Shown: positions 32,533 to 43,102 of the stretch, piece after piece
Layout of the letters: every line of letters starts with the position of its first letter
Position numbering within the stretch: the first letter of the stretch is position 1
NCBI GenBank assembly: GCA_963714155.1
Contig: OY970236.1
Span: forward strand, 2,418,001-2,482,000
Length of the DNA stretch: 64,000 nucleotides
Direction: 5' to 3'
Source of the DNA: VRUE01 sp963714155
GTDB lineage: Bacteria; Actinomycetota; Thermoleophilia; Solirubrobacterales; 70-9
Notes under the pieces: model-generated
Databases searched by the model: none
Told to the model about the DNA's origin: nothing
The model's input: only the letters and a program-made list of their open reading frames with translations
Translations under genes and position numbers: made by a program

Positions 32533-33531
32533 CTAGCCGTAGCGCTCGCCCGTCACGGTGCGCAGCTTGGCGCGGTCGTGACGAGCTTGAACGCGGCGCA
32601 CGGTGCCCGAGCGTGAGCGCATGACCAGCGATTCCGTGGTCGCGCCGTTGCCGCGGTAGCGAACGCCCTGAAGGACGTCGCCGTCGGTGACGCCGGTGGC
32701 GGAGAAGAAGACGTCCTCGCCCGAGCAGAGATCGTTGGCGGTGAGCACCCGGTCGAGGTCATAACCGGCGTCGACGGCGGCGCTGCGCTCCTCATCGTTG
32801 CGCGGCCAGAGGCGACCGAGCAGCTCTCCCCCCATCGACTTCAGCGCCGCGGCGCTGAGCACTCCCTCGGGGGTGCCACCGATGCCCCAGAGCAGGTCGA
32901 CCGGGGAGCGTTCGCTGACCGCGAGCAGCGCCGCGGAGACGTCGCCGTCGCTGATCAGGCGCAGGCGCGCGCCTGCCTCGCGCACTTCGCCCATCGCCTC
33001 CTCGTGACGGGGGCGGTCGAGCATGACCACGATCACGTCGCCGACGCTCTCGCCCTTGCGCTCGGCGATCAGCTTCAGGGTCTCGGGGAGGGGGCGGTCG
33101 AGATCGAGCAGGTCGGCGATCTCCTCGCCGCCGGCCATCTTTTCCATGTAGACGCAGGGGCCCGGGTCGAACATCGAGCCGCGCTCGGCCAGGGCGATCA
33201 CGGCGAGAGCGCTGGGCATGCCGCGGGCGCAAAGCGTGGTCCCCTCGAGCGGGTCGACGGCGATGTCGACCACGGGCGGGCTGCCATCGCCGATCTGCTC
33301 GCCGTTAAAGAGCATCGGGGCCTCGTCCTTCTCCCCCTCGCCGATCACGACGACGCCGTCCATGGCGACCGAGTCGAGCACGAAGCGCATCGCGTCGACG
33401 GCGGCGCCATCGGCAGCAAGCTTGTCACCGCGGCCGACCCAGCGGGCGGCGGAGAGCGCCGCCGCCTCGGTGACCCGGACGAGCTCCAGCGCGAGGTTGC
33501 GGTCGGGCTTGGTTGGAGAGTTCTCCCCCAT
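32533..33531 (-). CDS. glpX: class II fructose-1,6-bisphosphatase
   Basis: A 332-residue GlpX-type phosphatase. Metal and substrate blocks are visible: GEGEKDEAPML, DIAVDPLEGTTLCARG, a MDRPRH-like stretch, and GIGGTPEGVLSAAALK. It hydrolyses fructose-1,6-bisphosphate in gluconeogenesis; actinobacteria commonly use this class as the sole FBPase. It is monocistronic, convergent with the TetR pair. Confidence 0.93.
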   Translation of the reverse strand: MGENSPTKPDRNLALELVRVTEAAALSAARWVGRGDKLAADGAAVDAMRFVLDSVAMDGVVVIGEGEKDEAPMLFNGEQIGDGSPPVVDIAVDPLEGTTLCARGMPSALAVIALAERGSMFDPGPCVYMEKMAGGEEIADLLDLDRPLPETLKLIAERKGESVGDVIVVMLDRPRHEEAMGEVREAGARLRLISDGDVSAALLAVSERSPVDLLWGIGGTPEGVLSAAALKSMGGELLGRLWPRNDEERSAAVDAGYDLDRVLTANDLCSGEDVFFSATGVTDGDVLQGVRYRGNGATTESLVMRSRSGTVRRVQARHDRAKLRTVTGERYG

Positions 33532-33558
33532 GCGCGCCGCAGGCTATAGGGTCGGCCG

Positions 33559-34491
33559 GTGGCTCAGCGTTGGGGACTCACACTGCCTTTGCCCGGACTC
33601 TCGCTCGCGGCTCACGAAGAGCTGGTCAAGGGGGCCGAGGCGGTCGGCTACACCGACTTCTGGAGCGGCGAGACCAACGGGCCCGACGGCTTCACGCCGC
33701 TTGCCCTGAGCGCCGCCTGGACCGAGCGAGCGCGCCTGGGCACCGGCATCGTCGGCGTCTTCCAGCGCGGCCCGGCGCTGCTGGCCCAGGAGGCCGCGGC
33801 CCTGGCCAGCGCCTCAGATGGGCGTTTCGTGCTCGGCATCGGCTCCTCCTCGGACCGCATCGTCGAAGGTTGGAACGGCATCCCCTTCGAGCGACCGCTG
33901 GCCAAGGTGCGCGAGACGCTCGACTTCCTCGACGCTGCCCTGGCCGGCGAGCGCACCGCCAGCGGCTTCAAACTGGAGAGCGCGCCGGCGCAGCCGATCC
34001 CGGTCGTGCTCGCCGCCCTGCGCGGCAAGATGCTCGAGCTGGCAGTGGAGCGCGCCAGCGGTGCCTTCACCAACTTCCTGCCGCTAGGCGGCTTGCCGAA
34101 GGTCGCGTCGCAGCTTGACGGGGCGCCCAAGGGGTTCGAGTTGCTCTGCCGCTTCTTCTGCCTGCCCGGCGAGCGCGAGGCGGTCGAGCCGCTGGCGCGC
34201 TTCATGTTCTCCTCCTACATCACGGTCCCCGTCTACGCCGCCTTCTACCGCTGGCTCGGCTACGGCGAGCAGATCGAGCCGATGATCACCGCCTGGGAGG
34301 CGGGCGATCGCCAAGCCGCCGCAGCAGCTGCGCCCTGGGATCTGATCGAGGAGATGTTCATCTTCGGCTCGCCCGAGGAGATGGTGGAGCGGATCGGCGC
34401 CTTCGTCGAGGGCGGGATCACCCTGCCGATCCTCACCCCGATCACCACGCCGGACAAGCTCGGCGAGCTGATCGAGGCCCTGGCCCCGTAA
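33559..34491 (+). CDS. LLM-class (F420-dependent-type) oxidoreductase
   Basis: A 310-residue TIM-barrel protein from GTG 33559 with the luciferase-like order: AVGYTDFWSGETNGPDGFTPLAL, LGTGIVGVFQRGP, SASDGRFVLGIGSSSDRIVEGWNG, and a C-terminal GSPEEMVERIGAFVEGGIT. It is of the group usually using reduced F420 or FMN. The substrate is unknown. It is divergent from glpX by 27 bp and convergent with egtD by 17 bp; the short gap is a CCGGCGCCGG palindrome. Confidence 0.85.
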   Translation: MAQRWGLTLPLPGLSLAAHEELVKGAEAVGYTDFWSGETNGPDGFTPLALSAAWTERARLGTGIVGVFQRGPALLAQEAAALASASDGRFVLGIGSSSDRIVEGWNGIPFERPLAKVRETLDFLDAALAGERTASGFKLESAPAQPIPVVLAALRGKMLELAVERASGAFTNFLPLGGLPKVASQLDGAPKGFELLCRFFCLPGEREAVEPLARFMFSSYITVPVYAAFYRWLGYGEQIEPMITAWEAGDRQAAAAAAPWDLIEEMFIFGSPEEMVERIGAFVEGGITLPILTPITTPDKLGELIEALAP

Positions 34492-34508
34492 CGAGACCGG
34501 CGCCGGAG

Positions 34509-35477
34509 CTAAGCGGGCCCGGCGAGGCTCAGCGCGTAGTCGCAGTCTGCATCGGTAAACCAGCCGCTGATCGCCAGTCCCGCCTCCTCGTAGACACGGG
34601 CGAGCTTCTCGTAGGTGAACTTGGCGGAGATCTCGGTTCGCATCTCCTCGCCGGCCGCGAACTCGACCTCCAGCTCGAGCCCCTCGAGGCTGACGGTCTG
34701 GGCTGCGAGCGAGCGCAGGCGGATGTCCATGCGCGCCTCGACCTCGTCGTAACGGGCGACGTGCTCGAAGGCGTCGAGGTCAAAATCGGCTCCCAGCTCG
34801 CGGTTCAGCACCGCCAGCACGTTCTTGTTGAACTCGGCGGTGACGCCGCTGGCGTCGTCGTAGGCAGCCTCGAGACGATCGCTGCCCTTGACCAGGTCGG
34901 TGCCGAGCAGCAGCCGGTCCTGCGGCCCCATCAGGGCCCTGAGGCGAACGAGGAAGTCGTGGCGAGCTTGCGGGTAGAGGTTGCCGACCGTGCCGCCGAG
35001 GAAGGCTACGAGGCGACCGCCGTCGCCGTCGGGGATGCGCTCGAGGTGCTGCTCGAAATCGCAGACCAAGCCGCGAACCGCGAGCCCCGGGTACTCCTCG
35101 ACCAGCAGGCCGGCGGTTTCGTGCGTGATCTCCTCGGAGATGTCGACCGGCACGTAGGTGTGCAGGCAGCCGGCATCGCGCATCGCGTCGAGCAGGTGGC
35201 GGGTCTTGGCGGCAGAGCCGGAGCCAAGCTCGACCAGGGAACGAGGGGATCCCGCCGCAGCGACGATCTCGGTGGATCGCTCGGCCAGGATCGAGCGCTC
35301 GGCCCGGGTCGGGTAGTACTCGTCCAGCTCGGTGATCTGCTCGAAGAGCTGAGAGCCGCGCTCGTCGTAGAAGTACTTCGGCGCCAGCTCCTTGGGCTCG
35401 GCGAGGAGGCCGTCGCGGACATCGCGCGCCATCGTCGCCGCCGTGTCGGCATCGAGGTGGACCTCGATCGCGATCAT
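34509..35477 (-). CDS. egtD: L-histidine N(alpha)-methyltransferase
   Basis: A 322-residue protein of the DUF2260/EgtD family. It starts with a LDADTAATMARDVRDGLLAEPKELAPKYFYDERGSQLFEQI block and has the SAM motif LVELGSGSAAKTRHLLDAM. It trimethylates histidine to hercynine, the first step of ergothioneine synthesis. Its ATG overlaps the egtB stop by 4 nt. Confidence 0.93.
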   Translation of the reverse strand: MIAIEVHLDADTAATMARDVRDGLLAEPKELAPKYFYDERGSQLFEQITELDEYYPTRAERSILAERSTEIVAAAGSPRSLVELGSGSAAKTRHLLDAMRDAGCLHTYVPVDISEEITHETAGLLVEEYPGLAVRGLVCDFEQHLERIPDGDGGRLVAFLGGTVGNLYPQARHDFLVRLRALMGPQDRLLLGTDLVKGSDRLEAAYDDASGVTAEFNKNVLAVLNRELGADFDLDAFEHVARYDEVEARMDIRLRSLAAQTVSLEGLELEVEFAAGEEMRTEISAKFTYEKLARVYEEAGLAISGWFTDADCDYALSLAGPA

Positions 35478-36583
35478 GCGTCAGCCGCCAGGCGGATGCC
35501 GGAGAAGATCTGGCGGCGCTCGGGCAGGTCCCAGTTGCGGAAGCTGGGTCGCATCACCTCGCGGCGCGTCGCCCAGGAACCGCCGCGCAGGACCTTGTAG
35601 GTGTCGCCGAAGAAGACCTGCGAGTACTCCGGGTACGGGAAGGCCTCGAAGCCGGGATAGGCGAGGAAGTCCGAAGAGGTCCATTCCCAGGCCTGGCCTG
35701 TGCCCTCGAGCCGCGCGCTCGCCGCCTCCCACTCGAACTCGCTGGGCAGGCGCTTACCGGCCCAGCGGGCGAGCGCGTCGGCCTCGCGCCAGGAGACATG
35801 GAGGACGGGGTGGGCCGGGTTGATCGGGTCGCGACCCCCCATATTCGTCAGCACCCACCCCCCGCCGCCATCGCGCTCCCAGTACAGCGGGGGCTCGGCG
35901 CCGGTCTCCTCCACAAATTGGATATACGTAGCGTTGCTCACCGGAGTTCGATCGATCTCGAAAGAGGCAAGCTCGATCGTGTGCCGGGGGCGCTCGTTGT
36001 CGTAGGCGAAGCCACGGGACGGCGCGCCGATCGCGTACTCGCCGCCGGGGACCGCGATCGTCTCCGGGCCCGGCCCGGGCGCTTGGAGAGCGCCAAGCTC
36101 TGGATCGACGGGTTCATAGCCATCAACCATCTGCAGCAGCTGCAACATCGTCTCGTTGTGCTGCTGCTCGTGCGCCAGCAACATCTCGTAGACGAAGCCT
36201 TCGCGCAGCAGCGGGTCCTCAGCGTCGGCGCCGATCTCGACCTCAGCGAGGACCTCGAGCGTGCGCTCGCGCACGTCGGCGAGGTAGGCGCGCAGCTCGG
36301 TGTCGCGCAGGATCGGCAACTCGCCGCGGGTCTTGCGCGGGTTCTCGATCGCATCGTAGAAGCGGCCGAGCTCGCCGTGCAGCGGCTCGCGCTCGCCGAT
36401 CGTCTGCACCAACCAGAGCTCCTCGAAGTTGGCGATGTGGCCGAGGTCCCAGGCCAGCGGGCTGAGCAGCGGCGAGTAGACACGGTTGAGCTGCTCGTCG
36501 TCGAGCGGTTGGAGCAGCTCCAATGTGAACCGTCGCGCCTCTGCAAGGCGCTCCGCGATCGCTTCCTTGGAGCTTGGCGTCAC
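35474..36583 (-). CDS. egtB: ergothioneine sulfoxide synthase
   Basis: A 369-residue non-haem iron enzyme. The N-terminal DinB-like bundle carries His49 (DLGHIANFEELW) and the HX3HXE motif at His138-Glu144 (HEQQHNE), together the three-His iron site. The C-terminal FGE-sulfatase domain (170-365) has PGGEYAIGA, HPVLHVSW, KRLPSEFEWEAA and VLRGGSW. It oxidatively joins a thiol donor to hercynine. It is shorter than mycobacterial EgtB. No egtA, egtC or egtE is next to it, so the thiol donor and the lyase are encoded elsewhere. GTG start. Confidence 0.92.
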   Translation of the reverse strand: MTPSSKEAIAERLAEARRFTLELLQPLDDEQLNRVYSPLLSPLAWDLGHIANFEELWLVQTIGEREPLHGELGRFYDAIENPRKTRGELPILRDTELRAYLADVRERTLEVLAEVEIGADAEDPLLREGFVYEMLLAHEQQHNETMLQLLQMVDGYEPVDPELGALQAPGPGPETIAVPGGEYAIGAPSRGFAYDNERPRHTIELASFEIDRTPVSNATYIQFVEETGAEPPLYWERDGGGGWVLTNMGGRDPINPAHPVLHVSWREADALARWAGKRLPSEFEWEAASARLEGTGQAWEWTSSDFLAYPGFEAFPYPEYSQVFFGDTYKVLRGGSWATRREVMRPSFRNWDLPERRQIFSGIRLAADA

Positions 36584-36658
36584 CTCGGTGGCGATTGGGA
36601 AACCCTAGCGAGACCTGATTACCAGGGTGTGAACAGAGCGATCGGTAGGGTGCGCGCC

Positions 36659-37426
36659 GTGGAGGCCGCAGGCAAGAGCGCGCTGGTCGCAGGTGGAGCG
36701 TCGGGGCTGGGCGAGGCGACCGCTCGCACGCTGATCGCCGCCGGGGCGACGGTGACGATCGCCGACCTCAACGCCGAGAAGGGCGAGGCGCTGGCCGCAG
36801 AGCTGGGGCCGGGCGCGACCTTCGTGCAAGCTGACGTAACTGACGAGGCGGCCGTCGCCGCCGCGGTCGAGCGGGCGGCGTCACACGACGGCGGGCTGCG
36901 GATCTCGGTCTGCTGCGCTGGCATCGGCTGGGCCGAGCGCGTCGCCCACAAGGGCGGCCCCCACAACCTCGAATTCTTCTCCAACGTGGTCAAGGTCAAC
37001 CTGATCGGCACTTTCAACGTGCTGCGCTTCGCCGCCGCGGCGATGAGCGAGAACGAGGCTGACGCCGAGGGCGAGCGGGGGGTCTGCATCAACACAGCCT
37101 CGATTGCTGCCTACGACGGCCAGATCGGCCAGATCGCCTACTCGGCCTCGAAGGGCGGCATCGTCGGCATGACCCTGCCCGCGGCACGCGACATGGCCTC
37201 ACGCGGCGTCCGCGTCGTCACCATCGCCCCCGGCCTCTTCGACACGCCGCTGCTTGCCGCCCTGCCCGAAGAGGCGCGCACCGCGCTCGGCGCAGGCATC
37301 CCCTTCCCGTCCCGCCTCGGCCGCCCGGAGGAGTACGGCCAACTCGTCACCCAGATCGTCGCCAACCCGATGCTCAACGGCGAGACGATCCGCCTCGACG
37401 GCGCGCTGAGGATGCCGCCGAAGTAG
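36659..37426 (+). CDS. short-chain dehydrogenase, 3-hydroxyacyl-CoA dehydrogenase type 2-like
   Basis: A 255-residue Rossmann enzyme from GTG 36659, which has AGGG at a suitable distance (an alternative GTG lies 9 nt upstream). It has cofactor motif GGASGLGEA, DLN at the end of beta-2 (NAD preference), CCAGIG, catalytic Ser in INTASIAAYDGQ and YSASKGG. The C-terminal LDGALRMPPK resembles the HSD10/type II hydroxyacyl-CoA dehydrogenase group. Two 45-nt palindromic repeats follow the stop. Confidence 0.85.
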   Translation: MEAAGKSALVAGGASGLGEATARTLIAAGATVTIADLNAEKGEALAAELGPGATFVQADVTDEAAVAAAVERAASHDGGLRISVCCAGIGWAERVAHKGGPHNLEFFSNVVKVNLIGTFNVLRFAAAAMSENEADAEGERGVCINTASIAAYDGQIGQIAYSASKGGIVGMTLPAARDMASRGVRVVTIAPGLFDTPLLAALPEEARTALGAGIPFPSRLGRPEEYGQLVTQIVANPMLNGETIRLDGALRMPPK

Positions 37427-37437
37427 CCCGACAAGGC

Positions 37438-37482
37438 TCCGCTGTTCCTTTGCCCCGACATGGCTGGCAAAGGCACAGCGGA
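37438..37482. repeat. 45-nt palindromic repeat, family B copy 1
   Basis: Starts TCCGCTGTTCCTTTGCC and ends GGCAAAGGCACAGCGGA; the arms pair 16 of 17. It lies 11 bp after the SDR stop, in a convergent intergenic gap, next to a second copy. Confidence 0.85.
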
Positions 37483-37497
37483 AAGTAGGTCCTTTAG

Positions 37498-37542
37498 TCC
37501 GCTGTTCTCCCTCCTTGGTATTCCCTGCAAAGGAACAGCGGA
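37498..37542. repeat. 45-nt palindromic repeat, family B copy 2
   Basis: Starts TCCGCTGTTC and ends GCAAAGGAACAGCGGA; same length and termini as copy 1, 15 bp away, with a different loop. It sits 9 bp before the end of the opposite-strand gene. Confidence 0.85.
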
Positions 37543-37551
37543 GCGGGTAGA

Positions 37552-38484
37552 TCAATGGGTGTGCTCGGCCTCGGGGTCGCGCCAGACCTGCTTGCGCCAG
37601 GGAGGGCTGACGGCGAAGCGGGTGGTGCTGGTTGCCGCGATTGGCTCGAGGGGAATGAGGTGGACACGATTGCGCGGGGTGAGGCGTTCGATATGCGGGA
37701 TGCCGGCCGTGTTGCCGGCATGGCTGCCCCCGGAGACGATCAGCAGGTGAGTCTCGGGGCCCCAGCCGTTCTCAGCGCGCAGGCCCAGCGCTTCGGTTGC
37801 GTTCTTGACCGCATCGATGCCGGCGTCCGAGGCCCAACCGGCGACTGGTCCGGGGCGCTGGTTGTAGCCATTGTGGGACGAGGCGCGCTCGTCGACCGAG
37901 CCATCGGGACGGATGCGAATCTGCACGCCCTCCCAATCGTCCCGGTGATAGCCCGCCTTCCCCGCGACCGGGACACCGCGCAGCGTGGCCGAGTCGGCGT
38001 AGTAGGTCCAGTACTGGAGGTAGAGATTGCCGGCCCGCGCGCCCGAGCAATCGACACCGTCGGCTTCCGCTTGCTCGACCGCGTCGGAGCGGCAGTCGAC
38101 CACGTGAACAAATGCCGAGACCGCCAACTCGGCCTCGGTGCGGTCCACGTAGCCCTGCCCGGCGGCATCCCCACACGCGGTCTCACGACAGCGCCGAAAG
38201 TCAACCGGCACCGCCCGCGACCCCCGTTCGAAGAGCAGCGAAGGCATGTGCCGCCGGACCAGCTCCCCCACTTCGGTTCCGTAGGCCGCGATCAGGCTCG
38301 GTTCGTCGCCGCAGCGATCGGCGATCGCCGCGGCACAGAGGACCCGTGCGGCAATGGCGCGCGCCAGCGCGCTGACCGGCGCGCTGGGCCCGGCCGCGAA
38401 GAGACACGCCAGCGCCAGTGCCAGTGCCGCGAGGCAGATCAACCCGACGTACTCAATGACTCCCTGTCCCCGCTCGGACTTCAC
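37552..38484 (-). CDS. TadE-like anchored protein with Vps62-like domain
   Basis: A 310-residue protein from GTG 38484. The N-terminus ERGQGVIEYVGLICLAALALALACLF looks like a TadE/Flp-type anchor (Gly-x-Glu context and one helix). The rest has several Cys and the blocks NLYLQYWTYYADSA, YHRDDWEGVQIRI and SSHNGYNQ, matching a Vps62/DUF946-like fold of unknown function. It ends in a His-rich tail. It may be exported and surface-exposed. No tad operon is nearby. Confidence 0.55.
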   Translation of the reverse strand: MKSERGQGVIEYVGLICLAALALALACLFAAGPSAPVSALARAIAARVLCAAAIADRCGDEPSLIAAYGTEVGELVRRHMPSLLFERGSRAVPVDFRRCRETACGDAAGQGYVDRTEAELAVSAFVHVVDCRSDAVEQAEADGVDCSGARAGNLYLQYWTYYADSATLRGVPVAGKAGYHRDDWEGVQIRIRPDGSVDERASSHNGYNQRPGPVAGWASDAGIDAVKNATEALGLRAENGWGPETHLLIVSGGSHAGNTAGIPHIERLTPRNRVHLIPLEPIAATSTTRFAVSPPWRKQVWRDPEAEHTH

Positions 38485-38559
38485 CCGCCGAGGCTAGAAG
38501 CGCAGCTGCTACGCGTGTGTGGCAAACGCGCTGAATGGCGCGCGAGAGGTGCCGTGGCC

Positions 38560-40113
38560 TCAGTCTGGCCGCGTCAACAACTGGTCCGCAGGTGCGTAGT
38601 CGTCGCGCAGGGGCTCGGTATCGCCCACCAGCCATTCGACGGACGGAAGGTTGTAGGTGGTGGCGCCTTCGGCGTTGGAGCGGGCGCCCCTGGGCATCGG
38701 TCGATCCGAAGCGAACAGCACCGCGTTGCCGCCCGAAGGACGACCGTCTTCGCCGATGAAAGTGACGAGCCGAACGTCGGCGAAGGCGTCGAGCAGCGTC
38801 GCGGCCTCCGCTTTCAGCAGTTCCAGGGGCGGGAAATCGATCACGTTGATCGCGTAGAGGCCATCCGGCTTGAGAACGCGCTTGACTTCAGCGGTCCACT
38901 CAGCAGTGGTGAGCTGCCAGGGGACGGAGTGGTTGTTGTACGCATCGCCGACGACGAGGTCGGCACTGTCGCTGGGCACGTCGAGCATGGTGATCCGCGC
39001 ATCGCCGACGACGACGCGGAATTCCGGTGGCGGCGGCACCTTCAAGCGATCCTCCAAGAAACTGACCAAGCCGCCGTCGAGCTCGAGCACCAGTGAGCGC
39101 GAGCCCGGATGCGTCGCATTGATCCACCGTGGGACCGTGAAGCCACCTCCGCCTATGGTGATCGAGTTGAGCGGCGCTTTTTGGCCTTTCGTGGCGTTGA
39201 CCACATCGGCAACCCACTTCGAGTAGACGTACTCGAGCCGGGTCGGATCGTCGGGGTCGACGAAGGACTGGTATCCGTCATCAAGCAGCAGGTTGTAGCC
39301 ACCGGGGTTCTCCGCTTCGGTGACGATGCCCACGCAGTGATAGTCGGTCTCAGTGACGCATGGCGAGCTTTGAGAGACGGAGAAAGCACTGAGCGCGACG
39401 ACGAGGATCGTTGCACCGGCGACGGCGGCCGGCGCCAGCAATCTGGAGGTTGCACCGAGCCCCGCACCGACGACCACCAGCGTCGCACCGATCAATAGCA
39501 CCGCCGTGCTTACCGGCATCAGGGGTACGAGCAGAAAGCCAGTGCCGAAGGTGCCGATCAGGGCGCCGGCCGTGGCCCATGCCGAGAGCCGCCCGACCAC
39601 CGTGCCGCTGGCGCGCAGGTCATGCAGCTGGAGATGTGCAACCGCCGGCGAAATGGCGCTGAGCACGGCTGCTGCTGGCACCAGCGCGAGAAAGGTGATG
39701 CCGAGCGCGGGGAGAGTCCCATCGCCGCGCGCACCCGGCCCAAGCCAGCGTACGACGGGGACGGTCAGCAGCGCGAGTGACCCGCCGGCGATCAGCAAGA
39801 CTACGATCAGCCGGCGCGTATCGGTGCGATCCGCCAGATATCCACCGACCGCGGCGCCGACGGCAATGCCACCCAGGGCGGCCCCAATGATCGACGTCGT
39901 CGTTTCCAGCGTCGTTCCCGTGTACGGAGCCAGCAGGCGGATGGCGAGGATCTCGAGCACTAGCACCGAGCCCGCGGCGACGAAGACGAGGGCCGCCGCG
40001 CCTGCGGGCGGCAGCGAGTTGGGCAGGTCGGCTGCTACCTCTACCGCAGGGGCTTTTTTCTCTCTCCCCTTGGCGTTTCTCCGCCTCCCCCTCGTGGCCG
40101 CCTTTGAAGCCAT
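38560..40113 (-). CDS. membrane-fused spermidine synthase-like protein
   Basis: A 517-residue protein. Residues 35-265 form seven to eight transmembrane helices of the kind found in fused MFS/spermidine synthase proteins. Residues 270-490 are a methyltransferase-like domain with ITIGGGGFTVPRWI (motif I), LELDGGLVSFLED, VVVGDARITML and DLVVGDAYNNHSVPWQL. The substrate-binding DxxD region of true spermidine synthases is only partly matched, so polyamine synthesis is uncertain. A charged Lys/Arg N-terminus precedes the membrane part. Confidence 0.8.
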   Translation of the reverse strand: MASKAATRGRRRNAKGREKKAPAVEVAADLPNSLPPAGAAALVFVAAGSVLVLEILAIRLLAPYTGTTLETTTSIIGAALGGIAVGAAVGGYLADRTDTRRLIVVLLIAGGSLALLTVPVVRWLGPGARGDGTLPALGITFLALVPAAAVLSAISPAVAHLQLHDLRASGTVVGRLSAWATAGALIGTFGTGFLLVPLMPVSTAVLLIGATLVVVGAGLGATSRLLAPAAVAGATILVVALSAFSVSQSSPCVTETDYHCVGIVTEAENPGGYNLLLDDGYQSFVDPDDPTRLEYVYSKWVADVVNATKGQKAPLNSITIGGGGFTVPRWINATHPGSRSLVLELDGGLVSFLEDRLKVPPPPEFRVVVGDARITMLDVPSDSADLVVGDAYNNHSVPWQLTTAEWTAEVKRVLKPDGLYAINVIDFPPLELLKAEAATLLDAFADVRLVTFIGEDGRPSGGNAVLFASDRPMPRGARSNAEGATTYNLPSVEWLVGDTEPLRDDYAPADQLLTRPD

Positions 40114-40233
40114 CGCTGCATCTTACTCAAATATTTTCTATTTATCGAAGCACCTACCCCGAGCATCGGCGCGCGCAAGCGAGCGTCCCCTCAGGACTGC
40201 GAGGCCGCGGGGCCGCAGGGCCGGAAATAGGAA
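40114..40233. other. 120-bp gap between pntB and the spermidine synthase-like gene
   Basis: It holds an AT-rich segment just before the 40113 start (40128-40150) and a GC-rich CTGCG-GCC-CCGC-GGC-CT-CGCAG hairpin that could end the pnt transcript. No T-run follows. Confidence 0.4.
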
Positions 40234-41648
<1,415 letters not shown>

Positions 41649-41652
<4 letters not shown>

Positions 41653-41969
41653 TTACCGCCCCCGGGTTTCGCCTCGGCGTCGGCCTTGGGCTTCGGCTTT
41701 TTGGAGAACATGCCGAGCATCCGGTCGGTGACCATGAAGCCACCGACGATGTTGATCGCGCCGAAGGCGATCGCGATCGTGCCGATCACGTACTCGAGCG
41801 GGTCGTTGGCGTAGCCGACGACGATCAGGCCACCGAGCATGACGATGCCGTGGATCGCGTTGGTCTGCGACATCAGCGGCGTGTGCAGGGTGGTCGGCAC
41901 CTTCGAGATCACCTCGAAGCCGACGAAGGCGGCGAGGACGAAGATCGTGATCTCGGTCATCAGGCTCAT
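41649..41969 (-). CDS. pntAB: transhydrogenase alpha subunit, membrane part
   Basis: A 106-residue protein with three transmembrane helices (EITIFVLAAFVGFEVISKVPTTLHTPLMSQTNAIHGIVMLGGL), the dII part of the alpha subunit found as a separate chain in many bacteria. The C-terminus is a Lys/Pro tail. Overlaps both neighbours by 4 nt. Confidence 0.93.
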
Positions 41970-43084
41970 TTGGCGGCCCTCTCGTTCTTGATCTCGCCGC
42001 CGTGGGTGATGCAGGCGGCGGCGACGATGTCGTCCTCGAAGTCGAGTGTCAGCTCGCCCTCCTCGGAGACCAGCAGGCCGAGCAGGTTCTCGAGGTTCTT
42101 GGCGTAGAGCTGGGAGGCGGGCCTGGGCATCTCGCTGGCGAGGTTGCGCGGGCCGATCACCTTGACCCCGTTCTCGACCACGGTCTGGCCGGCCTCGGTC
42201 AGCTCGCAGTTGCCGCCGGTCTCGGCGGCGAGGTCGACGATCACCGAGCCGGGCTGCATGCCACGCACCGCTTCGGCGGTGATCAGCAACGGTGCCGGGC
42301 GGCCGGGGATCGCGGCGGTGGTGACGATCACGTCCTGCTTGGCGGCGTTCTCGCCGAGCGCGTCGCGCACCTGGGCGTTCTCCTCGTCGGTGAGCGGGCG
42401 GGCGTAGCCGCCCTCGCCCTCGGCGTCGGGGATGAAGTCGAGTTCCAGCGGCCGACCGCCGAGCGAGGCGATCTGCTCCCAGGCGGCGCGGCGGATGTCG
42501 AAGCCGGTGACGATCGCGCCGAGGCGCTTGGCGGTGGCGACTGCCTGCAGGCCGGCGACGCCGGCGCCGAGCACGAGCACCTTGGCCGGCGGCACGGTGC
42601 CGGCGGCGGTGGTCATCATGCCGAAGAAGCGGCCCGACTCACGAGTGGCGATCAGGGTCGCGGCGTAGCCGGCGGCAGATGCCTGCGAGGAGAGCGCGTC
42701 CATCGCCTGGGCGCGCGTCGTGCGCGGGATCGCCTCCATCGCAAAGCTGGTGACACCGGCCTGGGCCAACGCCTGGTTGGTCTCGGCGGCGGTCCAGGGC
42801 GAGAGGTGGCCGATCAGGACCTGGTTGGAGTTGAGGCGACCGATCTCAGCGGCGGAAGGGGCGGCGACGCGAAGGACGACGTCGGCGCCCCACGTAACCT
42901 CGCCCTCGACGACTTCGGCGCCGGCTTCGCTGTACTGGGAGTCCGGGTGGCCGGCAGCTTCGCCGGCACCGCTCTCAACCAGCACCGCAACCTTCTCGCT
43001 GGCGGCGAGAGATTTAACGACGTCAGGGACTAGCGCGACCCGGCGCTCTCCCTCGGCGGTCTCTTTCGGTACTCCGATCTTCAT
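41966..43084 (-). CDS. pntAA: transhydrogenase alpha subunit, NAD-binding part
   Basis: A 372-residue soluble protein of the alanine dehydrogenase/PntA fold: MKIGVPKETAEGERRVALVPD at the start, NAD-binding VLVLGAGVAGLQAVATAKRLGA, and SVIVDLAAETGGNCE. It forms dI and binds NAD(H). It heads the three-gene operon pntAA-pntAB-pntB. Confidence 0.95.
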   Translation of the reverse strand: MKIGVPKETAEGERRVALVPDVVKSLAASEKVAVLVESGAGEAAGHPDSQYSEAGAEVVEGEVTWGADVVLRVAAPSAAEIGRLNSNQVLIGHLSPWTAAETNQALAQAGVTSFAMEAIPRTTRAQAMDALSSQASAAGYAATLIATRESGRFFGMMTTAAGTVPPAKVLVLGAGVAGLQAVATAKRLGAIVTGFDIRRAAWEQIASLGGRPLELDFIPDAEGEGGYARPLTDEENAQVRDALGENAAKQDVIVTTAAIPGRPAPLLITAEAVRGMQPGSVIVDLAAETGGNCELTEAGQTVVENGVKVIGPRNLASEMPRPASQLYAKNLENLLGLLVSEEGELTLDFEDDIVAAACITHGGEIKNERAAK

Positions 43085-43102
43085 TGGACGCGGCGGCGGA
43101 GA

